From assembly GCF_029955155.1 (NCBI RefSeq), contig NZ_JAPNOZ010000004.1, positions 5,599 through 69,598 on the forward strand: a DNA stretch of 64,000 nt, written 5' to 3'. The notes beneath the pieces were generated by a model. It was not told the origin of the DNA. It saw only the letters and a program-made list of their open reading frames with translations, and made no database searches. This stretch comes from Psychrobacillus sp. NEAU-3TGS (GTDB lineage Bacteria; Bacillota; Bacilli; Bacillales_A; Planococcaceae). Position 1 is the first letter of the stretch, and each line of letters starts with the position of its first letter. Both the position numbers and the translations under genes were made by a program. Shown here one piece after another: positions 58,799-64,000 of the stretch.

Positions 58799-61700
58799 TT
58801 AGTTTTCTTCTATTTCTTTACGATTTTTCTTAAATAGTTTGGATAGCATCTCATACACAATCGGTACAACGATTAATGTTAATAAAGTAGAACTTACTAA
58901 TCCACCAATTACAGTAATACCTAACCCTTTCGAGATGAGACCGCCGCCTCCGCCACCAGATCCAAGTGCTAACGGGATTAATGCACCGATTGTTGCAATT
59001 GCCGTCATTAAGATTGGACGTAGACGAGTGCCACCTGCTTCTAAAATCGCTTCACGCATTGTCATTCCATCACGTTCCATATGCACAATACGATCCACTA
59101 GAACAATCGCATTCGTTACAACGATACCTATCAACATTAATAGACCCATCATAACAGATACAGAAATAGTTTCGCCTGCGATTAATAAACCTACAAATGA
59201 ACCAATTACCGCAAATGGTAACGAGAATAGAATCGCAAACGGTGCGACACCTTCACGGAATGTCACAACAAGGATAAAGTAAACAATCGCAATTGCCGCA
59301 AGCATTGCAACAATTAATTGTGTAAATGTCTCCTCCATATCAGCAGCTGCTCCTGCAGTACCAATTGTAACTCCTTTAGGTAAATCTAATTTATCAATTG
59401 CCTTATCAACCTCTGATGTAGCTTTAGAGATATCCGCACCTAGAATCGTACCTGAAACTGTTGCGTAATACTCCCCTTTACTACGTGCAAGTGTATTTAA
59501 GGTTGTGCCTTCCTGGACAGTTACAAGCTCGGAAAGTTTCATCGTTGTACCAAGTGCTGTCGGTACTTCCGTTGCTAAAATATCATCGACAGATTTAGGT
59601 TGCGCAGCTTGTTCTTGCTGAACAATTACTTGTAATGTATCTCCGTCTTTTTCAACAGTCGTTAAAACATCCTGTGTTTTGTTTGGGTTTAACATCATGA
59701 CAATTTGACCCGTCGTTAAGCCATATTGCAGAAGTTCATCTTGCTCTACATTGAATGTATACTCTACATATGCATCCTCTGCACTTGATGAAACATCTTC
59801 TAAGCCGTCGTTTTCATTCATAACTCCTTCAACCATTTCTACCGCTTCATTTAGTTTATCTAAATCTTCACTGTAGAATGTATAGCTAAGTTCGTTTGTA
59901 GACATCGACATAGAAGTGAAGTTTTGGCTCTTCCATTCGCCAGTTTGACCAATGTTAAACACATAATCTTCAATTTCTGAACTAACTTCTGGGAAGTCTT
60001 TCATGTCAGGGTCAAAGATTAGGTACATTAATGCACCGCCTGCTCCTCCACCCATCATCGCTGTCATCTCATCTGCACTTTCTGTTACAGATAATTGGAC
60101 GATATCAATATCATCGCGTTTCAGCAGTTCTTCCTCTACCACACTAACATTTTCTAATGTATCTTCTTTCAACTCGCCTGCTTCTGGCGTATATGTTAAG
60201 TACATTACTTTTTCTTCTTCACTACCCATGAAACTAAATCCGATTAATGGTGTTAGTGCAACACTTCCAGCTAATAGAACAATGGCTATGAGTGAAGTAA
60301 TAACTTTGTGATTTAAGCTCCAGTTAAGAATACCTTTGTAGCCATTCGCCATTTTACCTGCTTCTTTATGGCTGCTTTCTGTTTTTTCTCCATATAACTT
60401 TTTCTTAAATAAGAAATGAGATAAAGCAGGAACGATCGTAATCGCAACAACTAATGATGCCGCAAGCGCGAACGTCATCGTTAACGCGAAAGGCATGAAC
60501 AACTCACCGACCATACCACCAACAAAAATAAGTGGTGCGAAAACCGCCACTGTTACTAATGTAGAGGACATGATTGGTTTGAACATTTCAATCGTTGCTT
60601 CTCGTACAAGCGCACGACCCGTTAACTTCTCTGACTTCAAATGCAGACGACGATAAATGTTCTCTACTACTACGATAGAGTCATCGATTACACGTCCGAT
60701 TGCAACTGTAATTGCACCTAATGTCATCATATTTAATGTAATATCCATCCAGTTTAATAGCAGTAATGCCATGAAAATAGAAACTGGAATGGAAACAATC
60801 GAAATAATAGTAGATTTGAAATCACGTAGGAATAAAAGAATGATCAATACTGCGATTAATCCACCAAATAATGCTTTTTCAATCATCGTTTTAATCGAAG
60901 CTTCAATTGGCGCACCCTGGTCTAGTGATATATCAATGATGATTCCATCGATAGCCGCCTTTTCTTCTTTTACTAAATCTTTCACAGCGTTTACAACATC
61001 TACTGTATTAGCTTGTTGTCCTTTGACTATTTGAATAGCAATCGCATTTTCACCATTTGTACGTGAAACAGATTGTACTTTACCTACTACTTCAATCGTC
61101 GCAATGTCACTAAGTTTTACAAATGGAGATGGACTTTCAGCTGTTGGTGTAACAGGGATAAGCATTTCTTTCAGCTCATCGGCTGTCATAAACTTACCAT
61201 CTACAGCGACTGCTTGTTCACCTTCTTCAAACTCATATAAACCTAATGAAACAGCTAGATCGCTCGCTTGAATCATTTGTTTTACATCATCTTCTGTTAT
61301 TGCGAGTTCAGCCATTTTTTCTTTATCATAAGTAAGCTGGACTTCTTCGATATGCTGACCTGTAATCGTAGCAGATGCTACCCCGTCAATTTTTTCGATT
61401 TTCGGAAGTAATAGTTCTTCTACTGTGGATGTCAATTCTACGATATCCTCTGTCGAACTACTTACACTTAATGCAACAACCGGCATCATGTTCATGCTGA
61501 TAGCAGTAATTGTTGGTGCTTGGGCCCCTTCTGGTAAATCCAATGTATCTAATGCAGATTGCAAAGCACGCTTCGCTTCGTCCATATCTATCCCATACTC
61601 GTACTCTACTTGAACATTTGCCATATTCGAGTAGGAATTAGAATAAACAGATTTTACATCTTCTAAATTCTCCACCGCTTTTTCGAGCGGCATCGATATA

Positions 61701-61888
61701 TCTTCCATTACTTGCTCAGGAGTTGCTCCTGGATATACTCCCATAACCATTAAGTATGGAATCGAAATATCTGGAATCGTCTCCGTTTTCATTTGTGTAC
61801 CCGAATAAATACCGGATACTGTAATAATAATCGTAAGTAACCAAACTGCTAACTTATTTTTTAATACAAAGTTAACTAAACCTTTCAC
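58799..61888 (-). CDS. RND-type efflux permease (SwrC/AcrB-like)
   Basis: The 1029-residue permease has the full HME/HAE RND plan. A first helix (KLAVWLLTIIITVSGIYSGT) leads to a large periplasm-side domain (PYLMVMGVYPGATPEQVMED). Helices 2-6 carry DFKSTIISIVSIPVSIFMAL and ITVAIGRVIDDSIVVVENIY, with the conserved Asp pair of the proton relay (about 395-410). A second repeat ends GGTRLRPILMTAIATIGALI. It resembles SwrC (YerP) of B. subtilis, which exports surfactin and cationic compounds. It needs no outer-membrane partner in Firmicutes. It is divergent from a TetR gene. Confidence 0.93.
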   Translation of the reverse strand: MKGLVNFVLKNKLAVWLLTIIITVSGIYSGTQMKTETIPDISIPYLMVMGVYPGATPEQVMEDISMPLEKAVENLEDVKSVYSNSYSNMANVQVEYEYGIDMDEAKRALQSALDTLDLPEGAQAPTITAISMNMMPVVALSVSSSTEDIVELTSTVEELLLPKIEKIDGVASATITGQHIEEVQLTYDKEKMAELAITEDDVKQMIQASDLAVSLGLYEFEEGEQAVAVDGKFMTADELKEMLIPVTPTAESPSPFVKLSDIATIEVVGKVQSVSRTNGENAIAIQIVKGQQANTVDVVNAVKDLVKEEKAAIDGIIIDISLDQGAPIEASIKTMIEKALFGGLIAVLIILLFLRDFKSTIISIVSIPVSIFMALLLLNWMDITLNMMTLGAITVAIGRVIDDSIVVVENIYRRLHLKSEKLTGRALVREATIEMFKPIMSSTLVTVAVFAPLIFVGGMVGELFMPFALTMTFALAASLVVAITIVPALSHFLFKKKLYGEKTESSHKEAGKMANGYKGILNWSLNHKVITSLIAIVLLAGSVALTPLIGFSFMGSEEEKVMYLTYTPEAGELKEDTLENVSVVEEELLKRDDIDIVQLSVTESADEMTAMMGGGAGGALMYLIFDPDMKDFPEVSSEIEDYVFNIGQTGEWKSQNFTSMSMSTNELSYTFYSEDLDKLNEAVEMVEGVMNENDGLEDVSSSAEDAYVEYTFNVEQDELLQYGLTTGQIVMMLNPNKTQDVLTTVEKDGDTLQVIVQQEQAAQPKSVDDILATEVPTALGTTMKLSELVTVQEGTTLNTLARSKGEYYATVSGTILGADISKATSEVDKAIDKLDLPKGVTIGTAGAAADMEETFTQLIVAMLAAIAIVYFILVVTFREGVAPFAILFSLPFAVIGSFVGLLIAGETISVSVMMGLLMLIGIVVTNAIVLVDRIVHMERDGMTMREAILEAGGTRLRPILMTAIATIGALIPLALGSGGGGGGLISKGLGITVIGGLVSSTLLTLIVVPIVYEMLSKLFKKNRKEIEEN

Positions 61889-61937
61889 CTTTACACCTAC
61901 CCTAAATTGACTTATCTTGCTCCGTTAATTATAATAA

Positions 61938-61951
61938 TGACTAATCGGTCA
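61938..61951. promoter_or_regulatory. TetR/AcrR-type operator
   Basis: TGACTAATCGGTCA has inverted TGAC/GTCA arms and matches the TGACYRRTYRGTCA-type sites of YerO-like TetR repressors. It lies between the divergent RND and TetR genes. Confidence 0.78.
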
Positions 61952-61988
61952 ATTGTCAACGAAATCACCTAGGAGCGATACAAAAAAT

Positions 61989-62822
61989 ATGAGTAAAAAA
62001 CAATTAATAATGGAAAAAGCATTAGAGCTTTTTGCGAAACAAGGTTTTGAAGCAACTTCCGTTCAACAAATAACTGATCATTGCGGTATTTCAAAAGGGG
62101 CATTTTACTTGTCCTTCAAGTCAAAAGATGAACTGATCTTTTCATTAATCGACTATTTTATGACACAACTTATTTCAGACATTGACTACAAGGTCAAAAA
62201 TACACAAAATAATGAACTTTTGTTCACATATTTCTATACTACTTTTCAAACCTTTTCTCAACACTCGGACTTTGCCAAAGTTCTTATGAAAGAACAAGCC
62301 CAAACATTTCATAATCAAGAACTAATTGAAAAGATGTATATGTACGATAGATTAGTGGATAAAGCTACTTTATCTATGGTTGAGCGTTTATATGGAGAAG
62401 AAATAATCAACACAAAATATGATTTAGTTTATTGTATTAAAGGATTAATGGGCAATTATTCAAAGCTTATGTTATTCTCTAATGTTCCTCTTGATTTGAA
62501 ATTGCTATCTGAATCACTTGTCGAAAAAATAAACTTACTTGCCGAGCATGCTACTATTGCATTCATATCAGAAGATTTTATTCGATCGATGGAACAACCC
62601 GCTCTGAAAGAAGTAACAAACGAACAGTTATTAGAGATGCTTACACAAAAAATTGAGGAGATGGAGGAGTCCATCGAAAAAGAATCATTGATCCTACTAA
62701 AACAGCATTTGCTTGATCCATCATTAAATCTTGCAATCGTAAAGGGATTAATCGAAAATATTCGCAATCATCCTCATTGCAAATGGATTTCTTATTTACT
62801 TCTTAGTTACTTTAATTTTTAA
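61989..62822 (+). CDS. TetR-family regulator of the RND pump
   Basis: The protein of 277 residues has an N-terminal HTH (FEATSVQQITDHCGISKGAF then YLSFKSKDELIFSLIDYF, about 21-58) and a long C-terminal ligand part. TetR proteins usually have about 200 residues, so this one has an extra 70 to 80 residues (EQLLEMLTQKIEEMEESIEK), as in YerO-type regulators. The ATG at 61989 has AGGAG 13 bases before it, a little far; an in-frame TTG at 61953 overlaps the operator region. It should repress the RND gene and itself. Confidence 0.88.
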   Translation: MSKKQLIMEKALELFAKQGFEATSVQQITDHCGISKGAFYLSFKSKDELIFSLIDYFMTQLISDIDYKVKNTQNNELLFTYFYTTFQTFSQHSDFAKVLMKEQAQTFHNQELIEKMYMYDRLVDKATLSMVERLYGEEIINTKYDLVYCIKGLMGNYSKLMLFSNVPLDLKLLSESLVEKINLLAEHATIAFISEDFIRSMEQPALKEVTNEQLLEMLTQKIEEMEESIEKESLILLKQHLLDPSLNLAIVKGLIENIRNHPHCKWISYLLLSYFNF

Positions 62823-62828
62823 ATAGTG

Positions 62829-62863
62829 AAAGGCAGAATGCGTATTGCATTCTGCCTTTTTTG
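62829..62863 (+). terminator. Bidirectional terminator
   Basis: Perfect 13-bp stem AAAGGCAGAATGC/GCATTCTGCCTTT with T run; it also serves the converging minus-strand gene. Confidence 0.88.
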
Positions 62864-62871
62864 TAAGTATA

Positions 62872-64000
62872 TTACGCTTCAGTTTCTGGAAAAAACGCCT
62901 GCTCTGTATAAATATCAACTAAGACCGGACCTGTAGTATGGATAGCTTCTTCTAGAATAGATTCCAATTCACTATCCGTTTCAGCACGGAACCCTGTCCA
63001 TCCACAAGCTTTGGCCACCTGAACAAAATCCGGGTTAGTCAATTGAGTTCCTAGTTCCCTATCACCTGCTGCTTGGATTTTATCACTTTCCATTTGTAGC
63101 GCTCCATTATTAAAAACTAGGACTGTAATATCTAGGTTATAGCGAGTTGCAGTTAATAAATCGGCAAGTGTCATCTGAAGGCCTCCATCTCCCACTATGG
63201 CGATGACTTGTTTTTCAGGTTGCACAAGTTTTGCCGTGATAGCCGCGGGAAGACCGAAACCCATCGAACGCCAATAACCAGAAAAGAGTACGGACTGCTG
63301 ACTTTGGCGAAAATTACGATTCATCCATACGGTAATATCTCCTGTATCCAGTGTAATTACCGCATCTTCTGCGACTGTTCGTTCAATTGCTCGCACAATA
63401 CGAGATGGATGGATAGGAGATCCGGTAATCTGACCTTCCTCTTCATTTTGGTCAGCCCATTTAGCTTTTGCTTCCTCCACTTGCGTCTTCCATGCAGAAT
63501 TTTTTTGATAGCCTGCTAAGTCTTGAAGTAACAGTGGGACTACTTGCTCTGCTTTACCATTGACCCCAAGCTCCGTCGGAACCCCTTTATGGGCGGTTGC
63601 AAAGTTGGTATCAATCTGAATAATACGCGCATTTTGAGGCACATATCCCTCCGGCCACCAAGTTACCCCTACAAGAAGGACAACATCAGCTTCTTTAAAA
63701 ACCTCGGCTGCATGAGGATTTCCACCTTCTCCAATTCCTTGAAGAAGACATGGCGTAGATTCTTTAAACAATCCTTTACCACCTAAACTAGTGAGGATAC
63801 CCGCTCCCCAAGTTTCGGCTAGTTCTTCAATAGCAGAAGTTGCTTTTTTCGCTCCTGCTCCAGCAAGTATAATTGGCTTACTTGCTGTCTTCATCAATGT
63901 CGTCACTTCTGTTAAATCTTCTATTTGAAAAGATGCTGTCCCTTCCAATACCGTTGGCAGTCCACGAGCTTCCACAGCTGTTTTTACTTGAAACAAGTCT
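62872..64000 (-). CDS. ThDP-dependent enzyme, pyruvate oxidase/acetolactate synthase type (partial)
   Basis: Only the last 375 or so residues are in the window; the frame is open at 64000. The central FAD/nucleotide-like domain (KPIILAGAGAKKATSAIEEL, LLVGVTWWPEGYVPQNARII) is followed by the C-terminal ThDP domain with the GDG...NN motif: IAIVGDGGLQMTLADLLTAT and VLVFNNGALQMESDKIQAAG. This fits pyruvate oxidase (YdaP/PoxB) better than AHAS, because no small subunit or ilv genes are adjacent, but the distinction is not certain. The stop lies just before a shared terminator. Confidence 0.82.
   Translation of the reverse strand, partial: DLFQVKTAVEARGLPTVLEGTASFQIEDLTEVTTLMKTASKPIILAGAGAKKATSAIEELAETWGAGILTSLGGKGLFKESTPCLLQGIGEGGNPHAAEVFKEADVVLLVGVTWWPEGYVPQNARIIQIDTNFATAHKGVPTELGVNGKAEQVVPLLLQDLAGYQKNSAWKTQVEEAKAKWADQNEEEGQITGSPIHPSRIVRAIERTVAEDAVITLDTGDITVWMNRNFRQSQQSVLFSGYWRSMGFGLPAAITAKLVQPEKQVIAIVGDGGLQMTLADLLTATRYNLDITVLVFNNGALQMESDKIQAAGDRELGTQLTNPDFVQVAKACGWTGFRAETDSELESILEEAIHTTGPVLVDIYTEQAFFPETEA

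Noticed and set aside
58839-59282. 147-codon plus-strand frame opposite the RND pump gene
   Set aside because: Antisense shadow of a conserved 1029-residue protein, with no start signals.

Overview
The window looks like a chromosome segment of a low-GC, spore-forming member of the Bacillales. The best guess is a Planococcaceae-type genus such as Psychrobacillus or Paenisporosarcina. This rests on the gene order sigW-rsiW-cdaA-cdaR-glmM followed by a ribozyme-controlled glmS, on frequent TTG and GTG starts with strong GGAGG sites, on several probable spore proteins, and on an overall AT-rich sequence. The genus is an inference; no 16S gene is present.

Layout. 0-1.75 kb: a decayed IS605-type tnpB and six tRNA genes (Asn, Thr, Val, Tyr, Gln, Ala). 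1.9-13.3 kb: a core block with a GNAT enzyme, arginase, SigW and its anti-sigma factor, the c-di-AMP cyclase CdaA with its regulator CdaR, phosphoglucosamine mutase GlmM, a DJ-1/PfpI protein, a gamma-glutamyltransferase, and glmS behind its ribozyme. CdaA, CdaR, GlmM and GlmS tie c-di-AMP signalling to cell-wall precursor synthesis. 13.1-19.6 kb: an accessory stretch with short repeats, small membrane proteins, a DMT transporter, and a ComA-like regulator beside a ComP-like kinase that is broken by two one-base deletions. 19.8-24.6 kb: a Fur-type siderophore-iron uptake locus (divergent binding lipoprotein, two permeases of which one is frameshifted, ATPase, FhuF-like reductase). 24.7-29.3 kb: a probable spore-surface or spore-structure cluster of low-complexity, coiled-coil and Cys-containing proteins plus a JAMM peptidase. 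29.4-37.6 kb: a DMT exporter, a CorA-like membrane protein, small spore-type or membrane proteins, a CtaG/DUF2243 pair, an unusual fusion of a helix-turn-helix domain to an F1-ATPase beta-like domain, a GNAT enzyme, a second-type ClpP and a sigma-70 family factor. 37.9-42.9 kb: two ABC-2 exporters plus a YxlE-like protein, divergent from a winged-helix regulator. 43-51.6 kb: a P-loop kinase, GNAT enzymes, a nucleoside transporter behind a purine-riboswitch-like leader and divergent from nucleoside deoxyribosyltransferase, a GNAT gene behind a tiny leader ORF with competing hairpins, a structured IS605-like relic, a frameshifted potassium-channel gene, a PTS-type membrane protein, a globin remnant and an azoreductase. 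51.7-64 kb: regulator-plus-exporter modules (LysE with an XRE-cupin protein, PadR with DUF2812, MFS with MarR, RND with TetR), an apparently cytosolic BtuF-like protein, and the end of a ThDP-dependent enzyme of the pyruvate oxidase type.

The most unusual items are the HTH plus ATP-synthase-beta-like fusion (34275-35312), the leader ORF with mutually exclusive hairpins before a GNAT gene (47449-47549), the variant purine riboswitch before nupC (46467-46537), the structured IS605-like element (48160-48485), and several families of short intergenic repeats. At least four genes are interrupted by one-base indels, so either real gene decay or assembly error should be considered.
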